This document shows, one piece after another, positions 24,938 to 32,449 of a DNA stretch of 64,000 nucleotides; within the stretch, counting starts at the first letter, position 1; every line of letters begins with the position of its first letter. The DNA comes from Caryophanales bacterium UBA6449 (GTDB taxonomy: Bacteria; Bacillota_I; Bacilli_A; RFN20; CAG-288). The notes beneath the pieces are model-generated. The model saw nothing but the letters and a program-made list of their open reading frames with translations. It had not been told where the DNA came from and searched no databases. Location of the stretch: the NCBI GenBank assembly GCA_002437105.1, contig DJOB01000005.1, positions 75,685 through 139,684 on the forward strand, given 5' to 3'. A program made the position numbers and the translations under genes.

Positions 24938-26671
24938 CTATCTTTTCTTTAGCTTGGTGATGACGTATCCGTAGGGTGCGATCACTTCCCCGGTTACACC
25001 TGCGGCGGCGACGATCTCGCTCTGATCCAGGTGGAGGCGGTGGGGAGTATTCGATAGGTTGCCGACGAGGATGACCTTCTCATCCCTGTTCTCTCTGATA
25101 CAGGTTAGAAAATTCCTGGTGGCGATGTACTGGACCCGCCCTTCGCGGACGGCTGGTAGCGCCGCTACCCGCATCAGTTCGCGGTATTTCTCAAAGTAGG
25201 AAGCTGACTGCTCTAGGTGATTCCAGTCGATCGCCCGCCTATTGTCGGGATCTCGACCACCTTCCATCCCGAACTCGTCTCCGTAGTAGGCCATGAACAT
25301 ACCGGGGAAGGTGATGGCAATCGCGATTCCCAGCAGAGCTTTCTCGCGGCTCTTGACCAGGCTGAGGAAACGGGGGGTGTCGTGGGATGAGACCAGATTC
25401 AGCATCGAGAGATCCTGGACCCAGGTGTACTTCAAGAGCAGGTCGGTTATCCGGTCCGCAGCTTCCTGGGGAGTCAGAGGCGCAGTCTCCGCTAGCGTAT
25501 CCAGGATGATCTTTCTGATCTGATAGTTCATCGTGGAATCGAATTCGTATCGGTCGACGAAATTCTCGGAGGTCAGCCAGTCCTCCGCAATCATGGCTTC
25601 CGCGGGATCGATATCTTTGATGGTCTGGTGCATCTCGACCCAGAAGCGATGAGCGATCTCGTCGGCCACATCGAAGCGCCAGCCGTCCACTTTGAACTTC
25701 TGGGTTAGATACCGGATCGTATCGGTGCATTCTGCAATTACGGCCGGATTCTCAGTATTGAGTTTAGGCATACCTAACGCGCTCGCGAAAGTGCGGTAGT
25801 TTCGCTTTTTGGAGTCGGGCCTGTCACCATCGATCAGGTACCAGTGGTAATAGGGGGAGGATTGGCCCTTCTCTAGAACATCCTGGAACCACGGATGCTG
25901 GTAGGAAGTGTGGTTGAAGACGGCATCGAGAACGAGTTTCATACCCCTCTTATGAATTTGTTCGGACAGAGATTGGAGCGCGGCATCACCCCCTAATCTC
26001 CTATCGACTTCACGATAGTCTTCCACATCGTATCGATGGTTGCTAGCGGATTTCCAGACCGGTGTCATATAGATGGTCTTCACGCCCAGGTCGGCCAGGA
26101 AGTCGAGATGCTTTTCGATTCCGAGCAGGTCACCGCCGAAGAAGCTGCGGTAGTCAGGCCGCTCGCCCTCCTTCAGATTCTTATCTTTGAGACACTCTTT
26201 CTGGGTATCGCCGATGGCAAAGCGGTCGGGAAAGATCTGATAGACCACGCCCTTCTCTTTGGCTACCATAGGGACGATGCTTCGCTCGTGAAGGAAATTC
26301 CAGCAGAGCTGGAAGTAGCAGTCGCCCTGTCCTTCCTCTCTGAACGTGGTCGAGTCCTCCGCGATAGTACCCATCGAGGTGTAGAGTGAAATCTGGTTAT
26401 CGGTGGATACGACTCGGAAGAAATAGACGAAAGTGGTTTCGGGTTTTCCGCAGTCAGCAATAAAGGTTTCGCGATATGAATTAGTGAGGTATTTCTCCAT
26501 CTCTATCCGGTGGAGGACCGGCTTTCCCTCCGGCTGTTTGATCCGCCATAGGACCTCGGCTGAGCCGATGGTTCCCCTGATGCTGTCGAGTCGGACGAGC
26601 ACATGTCCCCGCTCGTCCACATAGATATATGGTTCTCGGCACTCATGGTGTAGTCTTCCCTCGAGCCTCAT
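24938..26671 (-). CDS. GH13 neopullulanase/maltogenic amylase-type glucan hydrolase
   Basis: 577-residue cytoplasmic alpha-glucan hydrolase (no signal peptide). An N-terminal CBM34-like domain (~1-120) precedes the GH13 barrel. Conserved regions: DAVFNHTS (I), GWRFDVADE with the nucleophile Asp (II), IAEDW with the acid/base Glu (III) and LVSSHDTPRF (IV). YQIFPDRF and YMTPVW are typical of neopullulanase/cyclomaltodextrinase enzymes. The start at 26671 is chosen because GGAGG lies seven bases upstream; two earlier in-frame ATGs (26695, 26686) overlap the putative operator and ribosome site. Likely regulated by the adjacent LacI-type protein. Confidence 0.9.
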   Translation of the reverse strand: MRLEGRLHHECREPYIYVDERGHVLVRLDSIRGTIGSAEVLWRIKQPEGKPVLHRIEMEKYLTNSYRETFIADCGKPETTFVYFFRVVSTDNQISLYTSMGTIAEDSTTFREEGQGDCYFQLCWNFLHERSIVPMVAKEKGVVYQIFPDRFAIGDTQKECLKDKNLKEGERPDYRSFFGGDLLGIEKHLDFLADLGVKTIYMTPVWKSASNHRYDVEDYREVDRRLGGDAALQSLSEQIHKRGMKLVLDAVFNHTSYQHPWFQDVLEKGQSSPYYHWYLIDGDRPDSKKRNYRTFASALGMPKLNTENPAVIAECTDTIRYLTQKFKVDGWRFDVADEIAHRFWVEMHQTIKDIDPAEAMIAEDWLTSENFVDRYEFDSTMNYQIRKIILDTLAETAPLTPQEAADRITDLLLKYTWVQDLSMLNLVSSHDTPRFLSLVKSREKALLGIAIAITFPGMFMAYYGDEFGMEGGRDPDNRRAIDWNHLEQSASYFEKYRELMRVAALPAVREGRVQYIATRNFLTCIRENRDEKVILVGNLSNTPHRLHLDQSEIVAAAGVTGEVIAPYGYVITKLKKR

Positions 26672-26686
26672 AGTTTTCGCCTCCAT

Positions 26687-26707
26687 GTTTAACAATTTTA
26701 ACTTATC
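26687..26707 (-). promoter_or_regulatory. Candidate LacI-type operator upstream of the GH13 gene
   Basis: On the minus strand GATAAGTTAAAA is followed directly by TTGTTAAAC. It repeats both blocks found upstream of the LacI gene and lies 16 bases before the GH13 start codon. Confidence 0.5.
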
Positions 26708-26779
26708 GGCTGGAATATTGATATTCTCAGCTTTTATAGAGTGTGGGTTTGTGATCGATAAAGGAGTAGAATAGGTCGC

Positions 26780-27292
26780 ATGAAGAGATTTTTTCAGAAG
26801 AGGATCGACCTGATCAAGGTCGATCGCCCAGTGCGTTCAGGCTTTCGGATTTCCGCGGTCATCTTTGCGGTGCTCGTCTTTTGCTTCATGGCTCTTCCGA
26901 GCTGCGTCTATCAGCTGGGAGATCAGATCGCTGAATATACGGCGGCTCAAGAACTCTTTGTAGGCAACCTCGCCATCGGTAACCTGACGCTGGGGAATGA
27001 TCCCGCCTGGCCGGCCTTTATTGGCTATCTGGGCTCCGCTTTGGCTGGAATCGGCTGCTTCCTGCTCCTGAATCGAAAGATCCTTCTGATCGATCTCATC
27101 GGTGCGATCCTCTCCTTTATCCTCGTGGCGACGCAGCCGCTTTTCACGATCATGAGGTTTACGGAAACGTATTCGAATGGAACATTCACCTTTGGACTAG
27201 GCTATATACTTCCGCTGATCTTTTCGTTTGGCATCGTAGTCTGTCTCGCTGTCGTATACGTGCTTCCCTCTAAGGATGGCGAGAAGGCCTAA
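26780..27292 (+). CDS. Four-span membrane protein of unknown function
   Basis: 170 residues with a positively charged N-terminus and about four hydrophobic segments (~25-48, ~72-96, ~100-122, ~138-162). The first segment ends in LPSC, which is not a convincing lipobox given the further spans. I do not recognise a family. RBS AAAGGAG precedes the ATG by 14 bases, a little far. It lies 210 bases before the phnD-like gene, and a cre-like sequence lies between them, so membership in the same transcript is uncertain. Confidence 0.65.
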   Translation: MKRFFQKRIDLIKVDRPVRSGFRISAVIFAVLVFCFMALPSCVYQLGDQIAEYTAAQELFVGNLAIGNLTLGNDPAWPAFIGYLGSALAGIGCFLLLNRKILLIDLIGAILSFILVATQPLFTIMRFTETYSNGTFTFGLGYILPLIFSFGIVVCLAVVYVLPSKDGEKA

Positions 27293-27400
27293 GTATTTTT
27301 GCTACCTTTCTCGCTCGGCACCGATTCTAAGTAACCGATATGGTTTTCCAGGGAATGAAACCTAGAAAATGTAGTTTTTTCTGTGCGCTTGAATTTATCT

Positions 27401-27414
27401 TGAAAGCGTTTTTA
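27401..27414 (+). promoter_or_regulatory. cre-like site upstream of the phnD-like gene
   Basis: TGAAAGCGTTTTTA, preceded by T, matches WTGNAANCGNWNNCW at 14 of 15 positions. It lies ~90 bases before the start of the binding-protein gene. Confidence 0.4.
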
Positions 27415-27502
27415 GAAAATGGTTTTCAATTTTGTGTATATATTTGTCTCAGAAGACCAGATGAGCTATCGGTCTTCCGCGATAATCCACTAAGGAGGGA
27501 TC

Positions 27503-28672
27503 ATGTTCAATCGCAAAGCTCTGTTGATCTGCGCGTTCGCTCTGTCCGCTTCTCTCGTCGGATGCAAGACTAATACCGATTCCAACGTTATCTCCGTTGT
27601 CTTTGTCCCCTCTAGAGATGCTTCTGACCTCACTGCTTCCGCTGCTAAACTGGAGCCTATTCTCAACCGTGTCGCTAAGTCTAAGGGTTACAACTACACC
27701 TTCGACATCAGCACTTCCACCGATTACTCGGCGGCTACCACCGCTCTGGTCGGTGACACTGCTGATATCGCCTTCCTCACCGGTACTTCCTATGCGGCGG
27801 CGACTGTCGATTATCCTGGAAAGGTCGATCTGCTGCTGACTGCCAGGCGCGATGGATACAAGGTTCAGACTGTGGATGTGCCTAACCCCGACAACACCGA
27901 AGCTGGCCGCAAGGCTCAGGTTGATGCGATGAACGGTGGCGATGTCAACGGCAAGCCCTACGTGTATCGTGGAGAGCAGGATTCCACCAATCCTGCTGAT
28001 TCCTACAATTCCATCCTTCTGGCTAACAAGTCCAAGGGCGTTCAGTATGTCGATGATCTGCTCGGAAAGACCGTCGGTATCCAGGGACCTCAGTCCGGTG
28101 CGGGCTACAACTATCCTAAGCTCTTCCTCGGCAGCATGAAGGATGAGGCGACTCGTAAGATCTGGTTCAGACCCGATTCTCCCTATCTCAACAACGATTA
28201 CATCAAGGAGCACGGAATCACCATCGTGAGCGGAAAGGCCGATCCTGAGAAGGGCGAGATTCAGGGACAGCAGATCTCCGGTTACGATTCTGCTCTCACC
28301 GAGCTCATGAATACCAGCTCTCAGTTTGCGGCGGTCTGGGGCTTCAACGATATCCGCTACGCGAATGGCTACAACAAGAGCGGCAGCAAGTGGTATCAGG
28401 ATGCCTCTATCTTTACCGATACTGTCACCGTCGCTATGACTATCGGTATCTACAACGATACTATCTCCGCTAGACACAGTCTGGAGGATGACAAGAAGAA
28501 GGCTACCATCGAGGCTTTCAAGGGTGCGGTTGCCGATGGAACTAAGGACCAGAAGGGCTCTGGTGCTCAGATCATCTACGATATCTACTCTCACACCGGT
28601 TATGTCGATGGTGTCGATGCCAATTACGAAGCTGAGCGTGAGATCTATAAGGCCAATAAGGCCAATCAGTAG
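27503..28672 (+). CDS. phnD: PhnD-type substrate-binding lipoprotein of an ABC importer
   Basis: 389-residue lipoprotein; the signal peptide ends in LVGC (Cys ~21) for lipid attachment on the outer face of the membrane. The mature part follows the PhnD/phosphite-binding pattern: VFVPSRDA near the start, DIAFLTGTSY, a stretch with GKTVGIQGPQSGAGYNYPK, and VWGFNDIRYANG. Family members bind phosphonates, phosphite or other oxyanions; the ligand here is unknown and no C-P lyase genes are nearby. RBS AAGGAGGG precedes the ATG. A terminator-like hairpin separates it from phnC, probably giving excess binding protein over the membrane components. Confidence 0.85.
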   Translation: MFNRKALLICAFALSASLVGCKTNTDSNVISVVFVPSRDASDLTASAAKLEPILNRVAKSKGYNYTFDISTSTDYSAATTALVGDTADIAFLTGTSYAAATVDYPGKVDLLLTARRDGYKVQTVDVPNPDNTEAGRKAQVDAMNGGDVNGKPYVYRGEQDSTNPADSYNSILLANKSKGVQYVDDLLGKTVGIQGPQSGAGYNYPKLFLGSMKDEATRKIWFRPDSPYLNNDYIKEHGITIVSGKADPEKGEIQGQQISGYDSALTELMNTSSQFAAVWGFNDIRYANGYNKSGSKWYQDASIFTDTVTVAMTIGIYNDTISARHSLEDDKKKATIEAFKGAVADGTKDQKGSGAQIIYDIYSHTGYVDGVDANYEAEREIYKANKANQ

Positions 28673-28692
28673 ATCTAGGATCTAGATCGGAT

Positions 28693-28730
28693 AGAGAGGC
28701 TGCTACCCACGGTAGCTACCTCTCTTTTTT
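28693..28730 (+). terminator. Terminator/attenuator between phnD and phnC
   Basis: AGAGAGG / CCTCTCT with an inner perfect GCTACC / GGTAGC helix and CAC loop, followed by T6. The downstream gene starts 27 bases on, so it likely works as a partial terminator within the operon. Confidence 0.8.
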
Positions 28731-28756
28731 GAAAAGATGGAAGGAAGTGAAGCTAC

Positions 28757-29773
28757 ATGATTATTTTCAAGAATGTTAAAAAGATCTACGACAAGTCATT
28801 CGTTGCCCTTCACGATATCAATCTGACCATCAACGATGGCGATTTCCTCTCGATAATAGGTCTATCCGGAGCGGGAAAATCGACTCTGCTAAGAACGATA
28901 AATCAGCTGAATGATATCCAGGAAGGCGAGATCCTGGTAGACGTGGCGGAGGAGAAGAAGATCGAGAATCCCGACTATCAGAAGCAGATCGATGAGTATC
29001 AGGCCGAGCGCGAGCAGATAAAGAGCCTGAAGCGGGAACTCTCGCAGCTGAAGCGCCAGTCGTCCAACGGCGATAATCCGGACCTCGAGAAGAGGATCAG
29101 GGATATCCAGTTGCACATCTATGGTCTCAAAGCGATGGATCGTCCTGCGAAGACGCTTACTAAGAAGACCATCAAGCGGCTCAATGTCGCCCAGGTCAAA
29201 GGAAAAGAGCTGCGGCTGCTCCGGCGCAACATCGGAATGATCTTTCAGTCGTTCAATCTCGTGAAGCGATCCTCGGTCTATAAGAATGCGCTATCCGGTC
29301 GGGTGGGTTACCATAATGCCTGGGAGACCATTTTTGGTATCTATTCTAAGAGAGAAAAGATGTTAGCCCTAAAGTCGATCGATGATATGGGAATCCTTGA
29401 TAAAGCGTATATCAGGGCTGATAGGTTGTCCGGCGGACAGCAACAGCGCGTCGCTCTAGCCCGTGCGCTGACTCAGGAATCTAGGATCATCCTGGCTGAT
29501 GAACCTACGGCCTCCCTCGATCCGGTCACCACCATCTCGGTGATGGATGACTTCCGCAAGATCAATCGGGAGAAGGGGATTACGATCGTTGCCAATATGC
29601 ATCACGTCGATCTCGCGCTCGAGTACTCCAATCGAATCGTGGGTATCCGGGCCGGACAGATCGTCTTCGATGGCACTCCCGATCAGGTGACCCCGGAAGT
29701 TCTCGAGAGGATCTACGGCCGAGCGCTAAATCGGAATGAGAGCTTGGGAGGGTCTATCCATGAGAAGAAATAG
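28757..29773 (+). CDS. phnC: PhnC-type ABC importer ATPase with an inserted charged helix
   Basis: Cytoplasmic ATPase of the importer. Walker A GLSGAGKS (35-42), Q-loop MIFQSFNLVKRSSV, signature LSGGQQQR (~224-231), Walker B IILADEP (~244-250) and the family's ANMHHVDLA segment. PhnC proteins are normally ~250 residues; this one has 338. The extra ~85 residues sit between the ILVD strand and KELRLLRRNIGMIFQ (about residues 63-148) and are dense in Lys, Glu, Gln and Arg with heptad-like leucines, so they probably form a coiled-coil hairpin. The frame is continuous and overlaps phnE by 14 bases. Confidence 0.9.
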   Translation: MIIFKNVKKIYDKSFVALHDINLTINDGDFLSIIGLSGAGKSTLLRTINQLNDIQEGEILVDVAEEKKIENPDYQKQIDEYQAEREQIKSLKRELSQLKRQSSNGDNPDLEKRIRDIQLHIYGLKAMDRPAKTLTKKTIKRLNVAQVKGKELRLLRRNIGMIFQSFNLVKRSSVYKNALSGRVGYHNAWETIFGIYSKREKMLALKSIDDMGILDKAYIRADRLSGGQQQRVALARALTQESRIILADEPTASLDPVTTISVMDDFRKINREKGITIVANMHHVDLALEYSNRIVGIRAGQIVFDGTPDQVTPEVLERIYGRALNRNESLGGSIHEKK

Positions 29774-30674
29774 ATTGGATAGGAAGCCTCAAGAATCGGA
29801 CGATCCTCTCGCTCCCCACTCCTGGTGGTTCCGTTTCTGGCACCGGACTAAAGTGGTGGAGATCGGTGATGATCAGCGAGCCGCGAAGGTCATCGCGAAA
29901 CCGGTCGGTAAAGGTCTGATCTGGTTTTTGGTAGTGGTGGCTCTCTTCATCTTCTCCTGGTTCTTCATCACCCTGCCGCGCCGCACCAACCCGGGCGATC
30001 TCTTCGTTATCATCGGTGATCTGTTCCGCCCTAAGCTGGCGTTCACTACCTATGAGCAATACTTCAACTTCATGTGGACGCAGGCTATCCCGCGGACTTG
30101 GGAGACGATCGAGATGGTGTTCATCTCGACCGTCATCGGCTGTTTGGTCTCGATACCGCTGTTCATTCTCTCTTCCAAGAATGTCACCAAACATATCTAC
30201 ATCTATGGTCCGGTACGCGTCATCCTCGATATCATCCGAACTATTCCGACCTTCGTTCTCGCGCTGCTGATGGTCGCCACGATGGGATATAACAATACCT
30301 CCGGCGTCATCGCTATGACGATCTTTACGATCGGTATCATGTATAAGCTCATGTATGAGTTTACCGATACCTGTGATATGGCTCCCTACGAGGCTTCACT
30401 GTCGGTCGGTGCCACGAAGGGACAGGCTTTCTTCTCTGGACTTTGGCCCAATGTCTTCCCCACCTTCCTCTCCAACTGTCTCTATACCTTTGAGATCAAT
30501 GTGCGCGCCTCAATCATCCTCGGTTTTGTGGGTGCCGGTGGTGTTGGTAAGCTTTTGTCGGATGCGGCCACTATGGGTTGGTGGGACCAGGTTGGCTCGA
30601 TCCTGATCCCGATCTTCGTCGTGACCATGTTCCTCCAACTCGTCTCTAGCTACACCAGAAAGAAGGTTCAATAG
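29760..30674 (+). CDS. phnE: PhnE-type ABC importer permease 1
   Basis: 304-residue membrane permease with about six spans, the first at ~residues 52-75. The cytoplasmic coupling motif (EAA loop) reads YEASLSVGATKGQAFFSGLWP, and VRVILDIIRTIPTFVLALL and GFVGAGGVGKLL are typical of PhnE. A charged N-terminal cytoplasmic extension of ~50 residues is longer than usual. The ATG at 29760 is preferred because GGGAGGG lies at 29746-29752; an in-frame ATG at 29736 has no ribosome site. It overlaps the phnC end and is followed two bases after its stop by the second permease. Confidence 0.92.
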   Translation: MRRNRLDRKPQESDDPLAPHSWWFRFWHRTKVVEIGDDQRAAKVIAKPVGKGLIWFLVVVALFIFSWFFITLPRRTNPGDLFVIIGDLFRPKLAFTTYEQYFNFMWTQAIPRTWETIEMVFISTVIGCLVSIPLFILSSKNVTKHIYIYGPVRVILDIIRTIPTFVLALLMVATMGYNNTSGVIAMTIFTIGIMYKLMYEFTDTCDMAPYEASLSVGATKGQAFFSGLWPNVFPTFLSNCLYTFEINVRASIILGFVGAGGVGKLLSDAATMGWWDQVGSILIPIFVVTMFLQLVSSYTRKKVQ

Positions 30675-30676
30675 CG

Positions 30677-31609
30677 ATGGATAAGAAAGAGAATGAGAGA
30701 GTGGGAAGCAGTATCGGGAAGAAGCTCTCCGCTTCCTTCCAAGGCCTGAACGCTTGGATCCGTCGTCTGGAGCACCGCAAGAACTTCACCTATGATTCGG
30801 TGGCGCAGGCCTATGTTTTCCGCCCCAAGATGTGGATTCCCAATCTGATCACGGTGGTGGTGATGCTCGCCCTGTTCATCTGGTTCATCGTGGATTCGGA
30901 TTTCGGCGTGGGTACGAGCCCGGCCAATGGCTCGCGGTTGGCCGAGATCTTCGGCGGTATCTTCAAGCCTAATTTCTCCTATATCTTCGGTTTTGGCGGC
31001 TACTCTTGGGAATCGTCGGCTATCTATCAGTCGATTCAGACTTTCTCCATCGCGTTCGTCGGAACCCTCATAGGTTCGATCCTCTCGATCCCCTTCGGTT
31101 TCTTGGCTTCTCGCAAAATGGTGGGACGCTGGTCGCTCATATCGGAGATCATCCTCATCTTCATTAGGACTATCCCCGAGATCATCCTCGGCTATGTCAT
31201 GATCAGAGGTTTTGGCTTCTCCTCTCTGGCGGGTGTGATGGTGCTGGGATTCCACTCTATCGGAATGATCGGAAAGCTGTATTCAGAGCAGCTGGATGAA
31301 ATAGATTTCCAACCGATTCAGGCGCTTTCCGCCTGCGGTGGCGGGTTTGCGGCGAAGCTGAAATATGGAATAGTTCCTTCGGTGGCTCCTAACTTCCTCT
31401 CGGTCATCCTCTATAGGTTTGATCTCAACCTCCGTACCGCCTCTCTGCTGGGATTGGTGGCTGGCGACGAGGCCGGACTGGGTTCCTTCATTCAAAAGCT
31501 CTCCGCCAATGGTCACTGGCCCGAATTCGGCGGTGCGCTCTGGTGCTTGATCATCATGATCCTCGTGGTGGATCTGATCTCGACCTGGCTGAGAAAGAAA
31601 CTGGTCTGA
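30677..31609 (+). CDS. phnE: PhnE-type ABC importer permease 2
   Basis: 310-residue permease with about six spans and the PhnE signatures ILIFIRTIPEIILGYVMI, the EAA-like loop PIQALSACGGGFAAKLKYG and GLVAGDEAGLG. With the first permease it would form a heterodimeric channel over the PhnC ATPase dimer. A long cytoplasmic N-terminus (~55 residues) resembles the first permease's extension and may touch the inserted helix of PhnC (speculation). It is the last gene of the operon and is followed by a terminator. Confidence 0.92.
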   Translation: MDKKENERVGSSIGKKLSASFQGLNAWIRRLEHRKNFTYDSVAQAYVFRPKMWIPNLITVVVMLALFIWFIVDSDFGVGTSPANGSRLAEIFGGIFKPNFSYIFGFGGYSWESSAIYQSIQTFSIAFVGTLIGSILSIPFGFLASRKMVGRWSLISEIILIFIRTIPEIILGYVMIRGFGFSSLAGVMVLGFHSIGMIGKLYSEQLDEIDFQPIQALSACGGGFAAKLKYGIVPSVAPNFLSVILYRFDLNLRTASLLGLVAGDEAGLGSFIQKLSANGHWPEFGGALWCLIIMILVVDLISTWLRKKLV

Positions 31610-31647
31610 TTCTCTCATAGCGTATTCGTTCGGATGTGGCTTCACTA

Positions 31648-31675
31648 AGATTCCGCAGATCGCGGAATCTTTTTA
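31648..31675 (+). terminator. Terminator of the phn-type operon
   Basis: Perfect nine-base stem AGATTCCGC / GCGGAATCT with a five-base loop, then TTTTTAG. Confidence 0.9.
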
Positions 31676-32416
31676 GATCTGCTTTCGGCTATTTAATCGA
31701 TTACAAAAGGTATTTAATTCTTTGAATTTATTTTTAAATTCGAAGTGAGACTAAATGGATTTATTTATATTTTTACAAAGAGTAAGCCTATCTAGAGTAG
31801 ATATTTCAATGGAGCAATCTATTCTTGTGCTGGCTAGTTCTCAATTGAAGTGAAATATTTGAAAAGCTTCAGGCATCTGACCTCACCCGTAGTCAAAATC
31901 AATCGCTTTAATTTTCGACTCAACCTGTTTTAGAAATCTGAGATTCCGAGCTATCCTCGGCGTTCCGTTGGATCTTTTGTTTCCTCTCTTCTTTTAGGTG
32001 GCACGAGAGGTGCGGTGCTATCGTTCTTCTTTTTTATTTCCAGACAAGTCAGTATTCTTGATTGCGCAATAGCTAAAGGGTTTTTTTATTTTCCACCTCA
32101 ATTCGCTGACTATCTTCACCGAGGACAGCCGTGTCTTCAATTTGCCGGTGAGGCAATTCCTCGTCTTTTTGCTTATAGTACCGATGTTATTTCCTCTTTC
32201 GTTTTTCTTAAGCAAAAAACATTTTAAACGATATGCCTTTTAATCCGCTTCAGTGCGAATCCCGTAGGGGGTGTTGGCTGTTTTTTAACTCCTATAGATT
32301 TTGTTTTATATTATTTGAAATATAATAATTTTTATTTTTTCTACCCTCAGTTTTGTTCTTGAGAATTCTTTACACTGTTTTACTTTGTCTTGATATTGCC
32401 CCCTTTTTAGGTCCTA
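31676..32416. other. AT-rich stretch without a supported gene
   Basis: About 740 bases of AT-rich DNA. Short open frames on both strands around 32015-32227 lack ribosome sites, family motifs and normal amino-acid patterns. T-rich runs and several short inverted repeats occur but no RNA family is recognised. A -10 TATAAT at 32417-32422 ends the stretch and probably serves the next gene. Confidence 0.6.
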
Positions 32417-32449
32417 TATAATTTTTCAGTAAAAGAAAGAACAAGTAAA

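Noticed and set aside
27340..27573. Small open frame overlapping the phnD-like start
   Set aside because: It runs across the cre-like site and the signal peptide region of the real gene in another frame and has no ribosome site.
32015..32227. Short open frames on both strands in the AT-rich gap
   Set aside because: No ribosome site, no recognisable motif, and the two overlap each other on opposite strands in T-rich DNA.
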